From Paulownia fortunei (lineage: Eukaryota > Streptophyta > Magnoliopsida > Lamiales > Paulowniaceae), in NCBI GenBank assembly GCA_019321725.1, contig CM033111.1, forward strand, positions 434,001 through 498,000: DNA of 64,000 bases, in the 5' to 3' direction. The notes beneath the pieces were generated by a model. That model worked only from the letters and a program-made list of their open reading frames with translations, was not told the DNA's origin and did no database searches. Each line of letters starts with the position of its first letter. Within the stretch, counting starts at the first letter, position 1. The translations under genes were made by a program, and so were the position numbers. This document shows, in pieces, positions 36,542 through 49,780 of the stretch.

Positions 36542-39500
36542 GATGCGCGGTGGCGTTTCTCATTCATGTTCTTCACGGAGGGCACGGATGACTTATAGCT
36601 AGTAAAAAAAACGCACATAATTTTCTCCGCCTTTTTTATGAAAAGGCAAGCGGGTTTTCTTTTTTTGGTACTTTGTTTCTCATGGAGTTTGCATGCTTGT
36701 AAATTTCAGACTTTTCCTTTTCTTCTTATTCTGTCAACTCATGTCTAATAATGAATAACTTGATATAGATTTATTACATATATATAAATATATAATGCCC
36801 AAAGAAATTTATTTATTTATTTTCATTTTTGAAGGGCCCGAGTGCTTTTCAACTTCTGAAAAAATTCAATTATTACACAACTCTTAGTCACAGAAAAGTG
36901 AAGAAGGGAGCTACCCGATCTTTGTTAAATAGAGAAGTTAAAGAATTCAAAATTAAATAATAAATTATGGGTTTGAATTCCACAAAAAATATGAGTGAAT
37001 TTCTAAGAATCACTTTGGTACTTTGCAATTAGCAAAATTCTAATGAATCTCATTTGCAAAAATTTGATGGAAAGCTATTGAATCAATGGAATGCCCTTTT
37101 TCTCTAAGCTACTTCAAGAGCATTATGCACAATTATGAGTGCCCATGTACATGACTCAGAATTGAGACAACTTCACATGTGTGACAATAAAATTATTGGT
37201 GTTATCCATGCACAATTAATCAATTCACTTGATACAAGAGTCTCCTAGGGTAGTATCCTAGTGGCAGTAAGGTCCATCATTTCATATATTATTTGTACTT
37301 TGGTTTCAAAGTCCAACCAATTTGTTTTGGGACGACCAAATTCTTTCTTAAACATTAAGTCCAAGATTAACCACAAGTTTTTCGAGTTGACATGTTTGAA
37401 TTTTGAAAGGTCTATACAAATCCTCCGTATCTCTGAATCTGAAATCCTTTTTGCCACGCACATGTATGAGTTTAATTTGTATTTGCTCATAATAAATGCT
37501 CCCAAATTCGGAAACGTGACATGATGCACAGATAAGGAATGTAGCTAAAATAATAGTAGCAGCGAACTTTTGTACCCAAAAAACACAAAATATTTAAACA
37601 GTTGTAAATTTATAAGGAATGTTGATTTACAGAGAATCTAGCAGTTGAAAAAGACTCAGCTATCCCGACATAACTGACAATATTTCCACCGACATAACTG
37701 TGCGGAACTAATGAGCAATACATATAGCTGATCGGATTAAAGATAGCTCTCGTAAGGTTATAGCAATTAGCATGTAAAATTAAAGATTTATCATGTTAAA
37801 TGACAAAAATGACCTTGCCCACATCTTGTCCGAGCAACTTTCAATGAGCACAACAAGACCAACCAGTCGGACTTTACTGACATAATATGGGCCAAGGAAG
37901 TAGGACTAACATAACATTATGGGGGTTTCAGAATTAATTTCGGCTAATCTATCTTGACCCACACTAAGGTTCACCACAACATTCATCGACTCTTCAATCT
38001 CAACGGGCCCTTAGGCTTTCTATTGCCACTATATGCCCCATCCAAAGACATGCTAATAAAATTTGCATTAATAGGGTTGATCTAAGAAAATACTCACCAA
38101 CCTAACGTCAGTGAAACATTTCAGATATTTATTTTAATTTCATATATTATTTTATAATCAACAGATACAGAGGCATGCTATGTGTATATTAAAGGGCATT
38201 AAAAAATTGATGGAAGTAGGAAATATATAATTGATGTGTATTTATCAAGTAGAATACAAGATAAAATATCATTAATAAAGAAGGTTGTTGCATTGGCTCT
38301 ATTGATGAATTTCCAGAAAGTTAAAAAGTCATGTATTTTGATTAGTATAGTCTTTCTTTGAGTAAATATGGCGTTTCATATGAGCCTACCAAAAGAAGAG
38401 GAATTATTAGAAAGAAAAAAAAAATCAAGGTAGTCTCCGTTTTCATACACAATTAATTCAAAGACCGACTGAAAATTTACGAGTAATATAAGGTTGTCCA
38501 TAGTTAAACTTCAAGTTACATGGAGTAAGTGTTGGACTATTGAGGAGAAGCTCAGAGTTGAAGGAAGAGGCCAAGCATGGGGACCGAGAGAATCTAGGAA
38601 TAGAGGAAAGAAAATTGATGGAAATTACAAAGGCAATTTTCCACATACTTGCAAAAAGGAAATCCCAAAAATGTTCGTTCAGTGCATGAGAAGACCTCTT
38701 ATTACAAATTTCTTATTCTTTTTTTCTTTAGAAACTTTTGTTTGAGCTTCCAATGAAATGATATGCGTGACACCATAACAGTGCCGCCATTTAAATGACT
38801 TGAATTACTACACAGAAAGTTTTACCAAAAAGGTTTCTACAGCAGACTCGTTGACCATTGTAGCCCCTGCAACAACATTTGCATATGGGTTTTGTCGAAC
38901 ACAGGAAACATGTCATCTACAAGGACAACGAAAAGCCAAAAAGGAAGAAGAAAAATCAAACAAAAAATCTCTTGCTCCCTCAGAACTAGCACTTTTAATT
39001 ATGAAACATTTGTCCATTTGCTCCTCAAGTATATTTCTAAGCATGTAATTTTATCAATTGATGAACTGCGGAAACCCTAGGATACTCGTCACACTCGAGG
39101 ACAAGAACATACTAAAACTCGAGTTGGCAGAAACTTCATACGATTTAAACTGTAGGAATCTCTTGATAAGATCATATGGAACCATCAGATAACCAACTAT
39201 ACTTCATTCGCCCAACATCAAAAGTTATCCCATCTTACAACAAGCAAATAAATTCTTGCTTCCTCAGAATTGGAACATATATTTATAACTGGCCACTGTA
39301 AAATTTATATGATGAACATGATTTTGTTCATGCAATGCACTATGCAGAAGGTGCTGCAGTATCAAATAATTCCTTCCTAACCAAGAGGCAAGTAATCTTA
39401 CAGTGCTGAAAATATGCAATATCAACTTACACATTACAAAATCCGGCCGATGGAGAACCAGGGTGAGCCGGTCTTTTTCAGACATCTTTCACTCCATCTT

Positions 39501-41107
39501 TTCCAACATCCTCTACTCACATCAAGAAGCAACATGCCAAGAGTTTCTGTGAGCTTCTGATATATAGTGAATCTAGCAACAGGCTCCACTCATGGATGCA
39601 GAGTACGTGAGAAGGCCCTTAGGACGTATGCTCGCATTTTCTCCTTATAGTATTGGCTAAGTTGTGATCCTTTGATCCTCATATCCAGCCATGTTTCTGG
39701 GCCTGCAATGACTTTTGAATCTTCGTATGATACAAAATTCTCGTATTAAATAACACCTCTTTTCCAAGAATTGTCATGTAAATAATTCCCTCTGAAAAAA
39801 GGGTATGATTATCCAACCAGCATCATGGCTTCTTTTATATTAGGTGTGAAAATTCGCCAAGAGTACATGTAAACTAGGAGATGCTTCACTTGTTCATTCA
39901 ACTTTTAAACTCCTAATATAAAACTGTTAAAAGTAAGATAATGTTTTCTACTTATAGCTTCAGTCTGCCAAATTAGAGAAGAAATTTCCTAGAAAGTAAA
40001 CTGACTGGGAGAATGCTTGAATTTTGATGTCACAGGGATGATAGTGCTGCTGATGAAAATTGTTGTAAATGGGTCAAACTCATTATTATTAGTCAGTCAA
40101 GATTCTTAAGTTAAGAGATGCTGACGACTAACAACGATGGGTATAAGCTATAATTTCTCAGACATCCATGGGATATTGTTAGGGGGCATCTCTCATCATC
40201 TTTCAAAAGCACCTCCTGAATAATCACTTCTTCCGTAACATGTTTGAACAAGACTTGATGTGTAAAAAACAACAATAAGCTACTTATTAGCAACAAATTC
40301 TATGGCATAACTACATTGCCAGTTTGACACATACCGTTGAGTCATGAACGTACAAAGTCCAACTTCAGTACAAGGAAAAGAAGGGTCTTAAGGGAAAGAG
40401 TGTGTAGAATCGAAAGAAGATTGAGTAGAATACCATTTTAGATTGATGAAAGGAAACCACTTTAGATTGATGAAAGAACATTGAGTAGAATACCTATTAA
40501 ACATAGCTAGCTACTTCATCTGAATGCAGGCACTTGAATAGTAAGACTAATAAGCCTTGAATATGAAAATTGAATTCAAATTAGACTGTGAGATATTGTG
40601 AGGTTTTTCTAGCATCATTTACTTTTGTCTTTTGGGAAGCAGAATACAATCTTGATTTCCTTTCAATAATTACATTTCACGCTCAAGCTTAAATGATCAA
40701 TATCATACCTGACAATGATCCATGCCATTTTTTATGATCAAATCTTTCAGCTAAGTTTATAAAAGTGATATTAACTAGAGGCTCACTATAGCAGGCAATC
40801 ATCTAAATACTTACCAGGACCACTATCAACTCTCAATCAAATATGTTCAGAGTGGGAGTTCTCTTTCTTGAATGTTGAACAAAGTGAACATATTATTTAC
40901 TCAGATACCTAATTACTGGTTCACATGTCACATGCAAGAAATGAAATAATTCTATTTAACATGTAAGCCTACAGTCCACTTATGGGTAAATAAACGAACT
41001 ATTAGCAGGAAAAATAACTTCAAAACATAAATGAAAAAAGAAAAAATAATGGTGAGCGTGCTACCCAAGATGATTAGTTTCTATACAGAATCCCATCGAG
41101 AGTAAAT
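36542..41107. other. Spacer between AGM and the DUF493 gene
   Basis: Two convergent genes bound this 4.6 kb stretch. It holds the AGM 3' UTR and probably the DUF493 3' UTR. No frame has protein-like character that I could confirm. Small direct repeats occur at 40421-40494 (ttgagtagaatacc and tttagattgatgaaag, each twice). Confidence 0.5.
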
Positions 41108-43527
41108 CTACAAAAAATATTTCATCCTGTCATCTGTTCTCATAGCAATGTATACCGCTTGGACCTGGAAAACACAACTCAATTACGTCAATACATGTAC
41201 AGTTGGCTAGATAAAACCATGTTCCAATGAATTTTTCATTGATAGACATAAAATTTCCAATTTCATTACAATTTCTCTGATTGAATCACATAAATTAACT
41301 CTTGTTATAATCAGCATTTGATTGTCTTTCATTGCTCATGTGCTAACTATTTACAATATACTGTTAATAATTTCTAAACTATTTTTGTTTGATTGGAGCC
41401 AAGTTAGGCTCATTGCAAAAGATGTAATAACAGTGTAACTTGTGCATGCCCACATGGACATCAGAACCAAAGAGACACAGACCCAGACAGAGAGAAAGAT
41501 GACCTGCTCGCTTGAAGCAACTTGAACTGGTCCAATGTTTACAGATATGTATTTGCCACCAGAGGATATCTTCTGCTTCACTTGACCCTGCAGCAGAATA
41601 ATTAACTTTTGTAGCTTACACTTAAAAGTTAACCAATGGAAAGCAACTTGAGTTCACACATTCGTTTGACTATGTGATAAATAATAAAGCCTACTACTGC
41701 CTGCCCAAGAGGAAGGGAAAAATGACAGAAATGTGAAGACCAAAAGCTGATTAGCTATATTGAAACACCCCAAAGGAACAAGAAAAATGTTAAGAAAAAC
41801 AGGGCCCCGTTAACTATCAAATATTTACACATTCAGTCAGTGCTGGTAAGGGTGGCAAGTCCCAGCCAAGGAAACGAAGCATGCGAACCGCTAGGAAAAA
41901 GATGACATCTTGTCATATCACAATTTGTTGAGCAACAAGAGGAGGCGATAACAGCAAATAAATGGCATAGATGTCTTGCAAGGAGTGGCTGAGGTCATTA
42001 TTAGGAATGACATAGATGTCTTGCAAGGGTCTCCATATATACAAGTTGAACATTTACATCAAATAAGATGTAACTATTTATGGGACAAGAGAAAGCTGCG
42101 CAAAACTTGGTGCATGTGAATCATAAACACTAATAAAATACTTAATGTTGACTCATGCTAGCAAATGTCCATGCACCAAAAACACACACAAAGTAGATGC
42201 TTACTTCTGGGATTGGCTGTTGAAGTACTGATTCAACAGCATAAACCATAGCTTGCACAAAATCATTGCCTCCAGTTCCAATTGCAGTAAATCCTCTCAC
42301 TGTTGGATAGGAGTTTACCTGTGAAGTAAAACATTCAAAATATCCCGGTCAAGGATAAGTGGGCTCTGCTCCAAAGAGCTGACGAACCCTAACTCATGTT
42401 CTGGCTTGATACTATCGCACTTCCTTTTTAACCAAGAGAAGGTAGTGATTTTCGGTTTTCTATTTTTTTTTTTTTTTGGGTCACTCACCAAACAACAAAA
42501 AATTGGTTGCTCAATGACACTGAGAAGAAAACAAAAGTTTTAACTCAAAGAAGCATTTGGAGGCTAACAAGGTAGCAAGACAGCATAGACCTCACCTTCT
42601 GATCTAGAGCAAGCCACTCGTTGGTCGAATCATCTGCAACTGTGCCTCCAATTACTACATTTGTAGTTTGCCCCACCCTTCTTTCTGTCTTTGAAACTTC
42701 TGAAAATCTCACAAAACTCTTGATAAATTCTTATTTTGACATGTCAATCTTCAAATGAATTAATTATCAAAATAACAACAGATAAATATGGTAAAATCTT
42801 CCAAAAGTTCCTAAAACCCTGTAGCCGTGTGCTGGCTAACGAAAGATCTTCGCATAATTTAGTAATACCCAATATGACTTGCTAGCGTTATATTGCTAGG
42901 CAAAAAGAACGTTTCAACACCCTCAACAAATTTACACATCTAAGTTCTAAAGGTTCCGCAACAACTATTAAATATGCAGTCCAACAAACAACCATTCTTA
43001 GTATATGCAAGTTTCTTCTTTGTCAGTTGTCACACATTTGCAATAACCCCCCAAGAGGCATTTAATAAAAAGAACAAGTGGTTCATATAATGAACTAAAA
43101 CGAATAAAGAACAGAAAATTAGCATGCAACAACTGCTCTTTAAAAGCATTTGTGCAGCACAAACACAAAGTCAAGACATTTAATTCAGAAGAAAAATTAA
43201 AAGCAGGCTAAAAAGGTTAAAAAAAAAAAGATATTTGCCGAAATATATACCAGAAATTGCTTTCAGAGCAGCTTCTTGAGGCGGCCCTTGCTCAGAATCA
43301 TTTCTAGATGAAGAGGGTTTTCCTTCATTTAAGCAATTCCTTGCAAAATGGTGACTTTTAGCATTTACGGTTAATTTACAGCCACAATTCTGATTCAGCG
43401 TCGATATTTTCTTGTGGGGTAAAATGACGCGCGTAAAAGTTGATCTTTTTCTGCTTATGAAAGGCAAAGGCAGCCATGGCTCTGGCTGTGTTAAGAGAAA
43501 GGCTTTGAAAACACTCCTGCACGCCAT
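41108..43527 (-). CDS. DUF493 (YbeD-like) protein, probably plastid-targeted, 211 aa, five exons
   Basis: Member of the small alpha/beta DUF493 family related to bacterial YbeD, whose molecular role is not settled. Minus-strand exons are 43527-43251, 42699-42596, 42318-42205, 41587-41504 and 41164-41108; all are GT-AG, with phases 1, 0, 0, 0, and the stop is TAG. The first about 60 residues are rich in Arg, Lys, Ser and Phe and poor in acids (MACRSVFKAFLL..., SRKRSTFTRV), as in a chloroplast or mitochondrial transit peptide. The conserved domain covers about residues 128-211: YPTVRGFTAIGTGGNDFV, then PEGQVKQKISSGGKYISVNIGP and the C-terminal VQAVYIAMRTDDRMKYFL. In bacteria the same fold ends in a closely similar helix-strand. 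An upstream in-frame Met at 43620 is less likely because the residues before Met at 43527 do not look like a signal. The gene is head-to-head with the DnaJ-type gene, about 1.2 kb apart. Confidence 0.88.
41966..42028 (+). repeat. Short direct repeat in an intron of the DUF493 gene
   Basis: The 18-mer catagatgtcttgcaagg occurs at 41966-41983 and 42011-42028, a 45-nt period, in the third intron. Confidence 0.85.
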
Positions 43528-44762
43528 TTTTGAAATCTTCCGATTGATTCTTACTGAAGTTTTTTCTATCTGTGAGTTGGGTTCGCAGTTATATAGTTGA
43601 TGGTATGAAAGTATCATCATTAGTTGCCGTGATTCTTATATGGTTAATAATGGGCCTCCTGATCTACCCTATTTTAACTCCTTGGTCCAAAGTTAATGTT
43701 ATAATCTTACTCATCGATTTAAAAAGAAAATGAAATTGGAAAGTGTGCAATTTGGAGTGGGCTTTGAGCCCACTCACTTCAGATCTGAACCAGTAACTAC
43801 TCCCTTAAACGGTCCAACATGGCCATATCCACTTTCTCAGTCGTGTTACAAGGAATTTATAATTTTTTTTTATTAAATTTAAAATTTTGAACTGGGCCAA
43901 AGTTTGAAAGGCTCGTAATTGGCGACGGGGTTCAGTCTTAACCTGGGAGCGTAATGGACTTCAATTTTGCAACGCTAGCACTAAATGCTAATTCATAATG
44001 CATTGTAAACGTGAAGCCAAGGGCAAAAAGGCGGGCAGAACTAGTCGCCAGTCAACCATTTCTTGCGTGCAGTCACATCGAAACCAGGGCCTGTCAAGTT
44101 GCAAAAGAAATAATTCAAGAAAATAAAAGAAAAGGAAAAACAGTTGTGGGGTGAACATAAGAATATTTTACGGGGTGGTGAAGCTAATCTATGCTATAAT
44201 ACATAACATTCAGATACTATTGTATTAACCATCACATAAGTTATGGAACATTGTAAATAAGTAGAAGGATAATTATTAGAAAAATCAAAATGTTTAATTG
44301 TACTCTATTTTCAATTATTTCCGTCATCTGAGTGTGTTGCATTAGGGGGGTTTGCTGTGTAATTAAACTACCTTGCCCAAGAACTCAAGTTTTATTTTAT
44401 CGGAACTGAAAATCAAACATGAAAATATAATAAAAACAAATGGTAATTGGAAAGAATAAAACCCTACAAGCAAAGCAAAAACAAATTGTGTTAGCCTACA
44501 AGAAAAAACGGCAATCAAAATTCAAATCTCCACAGTCCATTACATTCTTCACTACGCTCCAAACCCCGCCAACACCCCAAAACCACCAAGTCCTCCCAGC
44601 ACTTACGTGTACTACTCCACCTCCACTTCATAAAACACGCACAAAAACACAAGATTCTGATAAATCAGCAAAACCACCAGAGAAAAAATCTCCTTCTCCT
44701 TCTCTTTCTCCATTGTCGTTCAACATTCGACTCTGTGCTCTCAGAGAGAAAAAGAAACCAGT
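43528..44762. other. Divergent promoter region between DUF493 and the DnaJ-type gene
   Basis: Holds both 5' leaders. The part just before 44763 is C- and A-rich leader-like sequence. No confident TATA box could be assigned to either gene. Confidence 0.5.
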
Positions 44763-45062
44763 ATGGGTCCAATTGTGTTAACTCAGTTAGCCACCGGATT
44801 AAGCGTGTTAGCCGGCGCAGTTCTCGTGAAACAAGTGATGGATCAAAGCTCGATGATGGGTTCGGGCCGGGGACCCAGATGCCCCAGCTGCAACGGGGCG
44901 GGGCGGGTCACCTGCTTCTGCAAACGCTGGTCGGATGGTGACATGGGCTGTCGGACTTGTGCTGGTTCGGGTCGCATGGCGTGTAGTAGCTGCGGTGGTA
45001 CCGGGACAGGTCGGCCCATTCCGGTTCGGATATCGGTTCCACCTACGAACCAGCCTTCATGA
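44763..45062 (+). CDS. Small DnaJ-type cysteine-rich (zinc finger) protein, 99 aa, intronless
   Basis: Resembles the plant proteins that carry only the cysteine-rich zinc domain of DnaJ without the J domain; some relatives work in plastid protein assembly (BSD2, LQY1), but the role of this one is not known to me. The start has good context (A at -3, G at +4). The N-terminus (VLTQLATGLSVLAGAVLVK, residues 5-23) is hydrophobic and could be a membrane segment or targeting signal. The zinc part has paired cysteines C40-C43, C51-C53, C63-C66 and C74-C77, with glycine-rich CxxCxGxG-like spacing (CPSCNGAG, CRTCAGSG, CSSCGGTG). The second pair is CxC (CFC), so it departs from the strict four CxxCxGxG pattern. 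Base composition is clearly GC-richer than the neighbourhood. The single exon and the complete domain argue against a pseudogene. Confidence 0.88.
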   Translation: MGPIVLTQLATGLSVLAGAVLVKQVMDQSSMMGSGRGPRCPSCNGAGRVTCFCKRWSDGDMGCRTCAGSGRMACSSCGGTGTGRPIPVRISVPPTNQPS

Positions 45063-46596
45063 AAACACTCTTCTTTATTCTTTAGAAACGTTAGCGGATT
45101 GCTACTTGCAATCTTATATACTTTATTTTTTCGATTGTTATATTTGTATTTTCAGTGTTTTTGCCTGTGTAGGTGTGTGTGTTTCTGGAACTAAAGTAAT
45201 GTAATTATGTGGGGGTGGTACTTGGGGAGAAAGAAGAGAAATATAGGAAATTGCTCTTAGGATGTAAGTGAAGTGATGATTTTATGAAATGAGATAGCTC
45301 TATAGATTAAATTTTGGTATTGCTGCTGTTTTAGATTTTATGTAAAAATTCGTTTTAACATGGTATTGAAGGTCAGCAAAAGGCTACTTTTCCTTGGCTG
45401 TATTGAAGTGTTAGTTGTAATGTATACATTTAATATGGTTTTGCCGGAATGGAACTGTAACAAATACAATGGCTTCTTCCATTCGTCCAACGAGAAACAA
45501 TGTAAAATGTGCTAGAATGTTGGAATGGCCAAGAAGCTACACATCATATTATGCAATAATGAGCATCATCGGTATATGTTTAACAAGATGCAAAACAAAA
45601 TTAAAATAGAAAATCTGAATTGAAGAACCTGAAAAACGAAAATGAATACGAGAAAAAGCTTGAGCAATCATATGCGTGATTTCAATACTCTGAAAGTGTT
45701 TCAAACGCTACTTGGATAGTCAAATGTGTTGTAATCATAGGAATTAAATACTACTAGTTTCAAAGAGTTGTTATATGTTGTGTTCTCAAGATGCTTCAGC
45801 TCACCTTTATAAAGAGAAGAAATATCGTTGTAACCAAAGCCTGTTCATGTGGCTGCACTTGTAGAATGCCTCAATGGTGGCGACTACTTTTTTACATAGG
45901 AAAATATGGATCTTCATTCTATATAGTTTAAGGGATTTTAATTAGTGATATTTTTAACCTTATTGAAACAGTATAAAACATAAAAAAAAGTTTCTGAATT
46001 TGAAATATAACCCGAATCTAGTTATACGAGTGAACTAGAATACCTATTTTTGGGATTACCTGAAGATACTTATCAGTTGCATTAAGGTGGAATGATTAAT
46101 GGTTCCTCTAACTCTTGATTCCAGGCAGTTTAAATCCAATAATAGGGTTGATGAAATTGGACTCTAGCCTTGACTACTATTTGATGGCATTAGTATGAGA
46201 TGGAACTGACTGAATTATCTCGGTCATCAGAGGCGATATTTGCTTTAGCTAAACTAATCCATGTATTCTGAAATGGATGCGTCTTGCTTCCATACTATAG
46301 ATTTTATTGTTTCTAGATCTTTGTCATGTGCTTTTATGAGTTTGATTCTTGTTGAACCAGTAATAAATCTAAAATTCCAAAAGACTTCCTTTATCAAGCA
46401 AATGCAAGAAAAAGGAGCTATTGTATTTACGGAGTTTGGATTTCTTGAAGGTATTTGTACACTGCATAAGTTCTTGTAGCAACACAAAATCCAATAATGC
46501 TACATCAATTGCAAAACACAGTCTATCCTTTTGTCCCGTAGCAATGGTTGCTGTTGTTTCTCCAACACTTCCATTTAAGTGACTCCGTTTCGTCTC
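45063..46596. other. Convergent spacer between the DnaJ-type gene and LHCA2
   Basis: 3' UTRs of both genes and intervening AT-rich sequence. No further gene seen; a frame of about 77 aa on either strand near 46.3 kb lacks any recognisable feature. Confidence 0.5.
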
Positions 46597-48125
46597 TCAC
46601 TTAGGGCTGAAAGCCTGTAACAGCATAAGCAAAACCAGTATTAGTAGCCTGCTGCAGATGTATTATGCTCCACTTGTTATCTGGTTGTTCTATTAAAGTC
46701 TACATGGTGGATATTCTCTGTGTTAGTGTTTATGTACATGCCTTAGAGCTGTTCTTAATTACTAAGCCTTAGTATGTGCATGCATAGGTATACATGATTT
46801 CTGAAATTCTATTTTTGCTACTTACAGCAAAAATGGTAGCATGTCCAGGATCAGCAAGATGAGCGAATAGGTTATCGATAGGCCCTGTTCCAGTGTAGAT
46901 GTGTTGGAACCATGCTCCCATCACTGCCAGCATAGCCAATCTCCCATTCTTGATCTCCTTTGTTCTCAACTCCTTCAGTTTTTCTGGCGAGCCAGAGCCC
47001 CATCCAAGTGGATCAAACCATAGGCCACCAGGGTAGCCAACATCTGTTCCAGTGAGCTTGTTGTTGGGGAAAATGGGATCGGTGTTCACGCATCCAGGTT
47101 TGATGATGTCCGCCCATCTTCTTCCTTCGGCCCAGCCAATGAGAACCAACTCAACGATGAAAAGTGTTGTTGTATCGGTGAAGTATTCTTGTTCACCAGC
47201 AGTGTACCATGAAGGGGTGTTGAGAATGCCAATCTTTGTAAGGAACTCAGGAATGAAAATGCCTGCAGCACCCAACATGGCCCATCTGCAATGTACAAGC
47301 TCTGCCTGCTGGTTCCATTTCAAGCTCTCTGGATCAGATCCTATAAGAAACTTACATGTTTATTTTGTGAAGTTAAGAAAGAGTAACATTGAAACTAAGC
47401 TTTAACTTAAGTTTGGTGAGGTACCTAGGCCAAGAGGATCAAATCCAAAGTCTCCGGGAAGGCTGCATATCAAGATTTAGATCAGACATTAAAAACATAT
47501 TCATCAACGTCCGCTATTGTAGAGCAAAAAACATTATATATCAACCTGCCATCAAGCCATGGAGGAGGGGTGCTCCCAGGGAACCACAGTGGCCTGTCTG
47601 GATCAGCTGCCACACAGACGGTGACCGATCTCGCCCTGAATGGAGCTGTGAACTTGCTTGCTCTCAATTTCCTTCCTCCAAAGAAAGAAGCCTTAGTTGC
47701 TCCCACAATGGAACCATTTTTCTGGGAACTGTATTATCATTTGAATTTTAATGCATTGTTAATATAATATTTGCACATAAATTTTCTTAGTCTGAATTAC
47801 ATCAGATTTATAGTAGCAGTAGTTGGTAACATTTCCTGAAATTCTAATGAAGAATCATACCATCATTTTTATGTAAATATATAAAGAAAAACATGCTATT
47901 AATATCACTTTGCAGCATAAATTCTCACTAATGAAGAATCATGTACACGAATAAGAAGATACCAATTAACTGTGATGATTCTTGATCACTATTTCACTAC
48001 TTGCACAGATACATCAAGCATGATAATATGCCATTTTTTGATTTATTAATTGGGTTGAAAAGAACTTGCCTTGGGGAAGAGAAGGCAACAGCTGCAATGG
48101 CTGATGAAGCACAGGCAGAGGCCAT
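46597..48125 (-). CDS. LHCA2: Photosystem I light-harvesting chlorophyll a/b protein LHCA2 (type II), 268 aa, five exons
   Basis: Nuclear gene for an LHCI antenna subunit bound to the outside of PSI in the thylakoid. Minus-strand exons are 48125-48066, 47721-47546, 47462-47425, 47340-46826 and 46614-46597; donor CAA/GTTCTT and all others are GT-AG, with matching phases. The protein starts [18 protein letters not shown] (transit peptide), the mature part has [20 protein letters not shown], and it ends ATIFAAFSPK. Helix B has [11 protein letters not shown] with His108 as a chlorophyll ligand; Lhca3 and Lhca4 (the red forms) have Asn there, so the residue supports Lhca2. Helix C is [14 protein letters not shown] (ligand residues E220, N223, R225). 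Length and sequence match tomato type II CAB as I remember it (about 270 aa). No damage is seen. Confidence 0.97.
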
Positions 48126-48215
48126 GTCGACTGATTTGTTTCTTGGATGCAAGTGTTTGATTGGTGTGTGTGAGTAGTATAGAAACGAGAAAACAGAGTT
48201 AAATGTATTAAGTGG

Positions 48216-48221
48216 CTTATC
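48216..48221 (-). promoter_or_regulatory. I-box (GATAAG) in the LHCA2 promoter
   Basis: GATAAG on the minus strand, about 90 nt before the ATG. I-boxes are typical of light-regulated Lhc promoters. The motif is short and could be by chance, but a CCAAT element next to it adds weight. Confidence 0.45.
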
Positions 48222-48248
48222 TTGTAAGGATAGGAGTGGGGATGTGTG

Positions 48249-48253
48249 ATTGG
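48249..48253 (-). promoter_or_regulatory. CCAAT box in the LHCA2 promoter
   Basis: CCAAT on the minus strand about 30 nt upstream of the I-box. CCAAT plus GATA is the common combination in cab promoters. Confidence 0.4.
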
Positions 48254-48524
48254 CTGCTTGGGATTGCCAAGTGGCCACCAGAATCTAATATCTTGTGCCT
48301 CTGCCTTCAGTTTTCTGATCTTACCTGGCACAATCTCAAAACTGGTGGTGCACATTCTTAGATCATGTGGCTTGCCTAAGTAATACTGTCACTTTCTATG
48401 ATAATTCTCCTTTTCTTTTTTTTTTTCCTTTCCAAAAATTATATGACTGTTTCAGTTAAATATATTGGATTTATCAAACCCAATTAATTACTGAAATTTA
48501 TATTTATCTGGAATTTTCAGTGCA

Positions 48525-48780
48525 CTCGAGTGGAGGCCGCTAGAATTTTCAGAGTGAATAGGTTTACTTTGGCCTAGTCATGTGGGGGATCACGTCCCAG
48601 CCTACATCCCTGAGAGAGGTGCGATGCGCTTGAGTTGAGACAGTTGGAATTCCTGGAGTGAACAGGCGTTTCATTGCAAAATATTGTCTGTTTTGTCCTA
48701 ATTTTGTAGGGGACCACATCCCAACTTATACCCCGGGGGAGGTACAATACGCTCGAGGAGGGGAGACCATTGAAATTCCC
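48525..48780 (+). repeat. Diverged tandem repeat, two units and a partial third
   Basis: Units begin with CTCGAG/CTTGAG at 48525, 48629 and 48752 (spacing 104 and 123 nt). Shared parts are the start (gag...gaattt/ggaattcc...agtgaa), a conserved tgt(g/a)ggg(g/a)(a/c)(t/c)(c/a)ac(g/a)tccca middle, and the end (gaggt.c.atgcgct/ gaggtacaatacgct). Differences show it is not recent. It lies next to an LTR-like remnant, so it may be transposon-derived. Confidence 0.65.
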
Positions 48781-49780
48781 ACGTACGGAGCCATTTGATG
48801 TGACCTCGAGTCGAATAAATTCCTATTTAAACTTGTTGACTTAGAATTGAGGTGGTAATTGTATTCGAATGGCTTTATATAACCCTCACTTAGCCCACTA
48901 TTTACCGGACTCTGCCTTACACAAAACAAGTTGGGCTATTAATGTATAGATTGGTTTTGCCAAGACAATATCGCATCTTGTTTCATATTGAGACCTTCTA
49001 TTGGGCCCTAACATTCTTCATTCAATTTAACTTTTTTTCACTATTCGGTCCTCGGATTGGCCAAAATTAGCAATCTTACTTGTATTATCTACGAACTTGA
49101 GACTGGGTTATTGGAGTATATAAGCCCATATGGTTGACAAAATGAGGCCCAACTAAAGATATTTCCTCAAATACTTCCCAAGTTGATTTCAAACCACCAA
49201 TTAAAGGGTATTGGTCTTTTATCATACGTTTGGCTGGATGGTGGGGGCAGGGACTGAGCCACAAAATGAATACCGCCCCCTGTCCTCCCTAGCTCCGTCT
49301 CTGGGTGGGGTGGGGGAAAAGGAGATTAAGAAAAAGAAACCAATATTTATGATTCTAGGCCAGGTTTTTACTTTTTTTAAGCAACAGACTAACGTTTACT
49401 AGTACCAGCCAAGGGGCTCCAAGTTGATGATGAATTGAAAGCCAAGCATTTGACCACAGCATGATGCAGCCATAAGGCATTCAGTTTGGTGAGAGTGGAT
49501 AAAGAAAAAATCTCAATCAACAGTATAACCCACAACATCATTCTTATCCTCAGTTTGCTGTAGACCCAAGAGCAGAAGATCAATCATTTTAGTCTTATGT
49601 TGGATTCCAAAGGACAAATTAATCAACTTGGACACTTGGTTTTGTGACCCCAGCACAATATTATATCTATTTAGTAACACACTTACATCTCAAACTAACT
49701 TTGACAAAATCACATGCATGCATGTCACTGTACTCATCCTTGCCAAGTAATTAAGACATTCCTATATTAAAAGAAAAAAT

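Noticed and set aside
37245..37529. Uninterrupted 94-aa minus-strand frame
   Set aside because: No domain, no splice partner and no start context; it might be decayed transposon sequence but nothing specific shows it.
47052..47405. Plus-strand frame opposite LHCA2
   Set aside because: Antisense shadow of the conserved LHCA2 exon 4.
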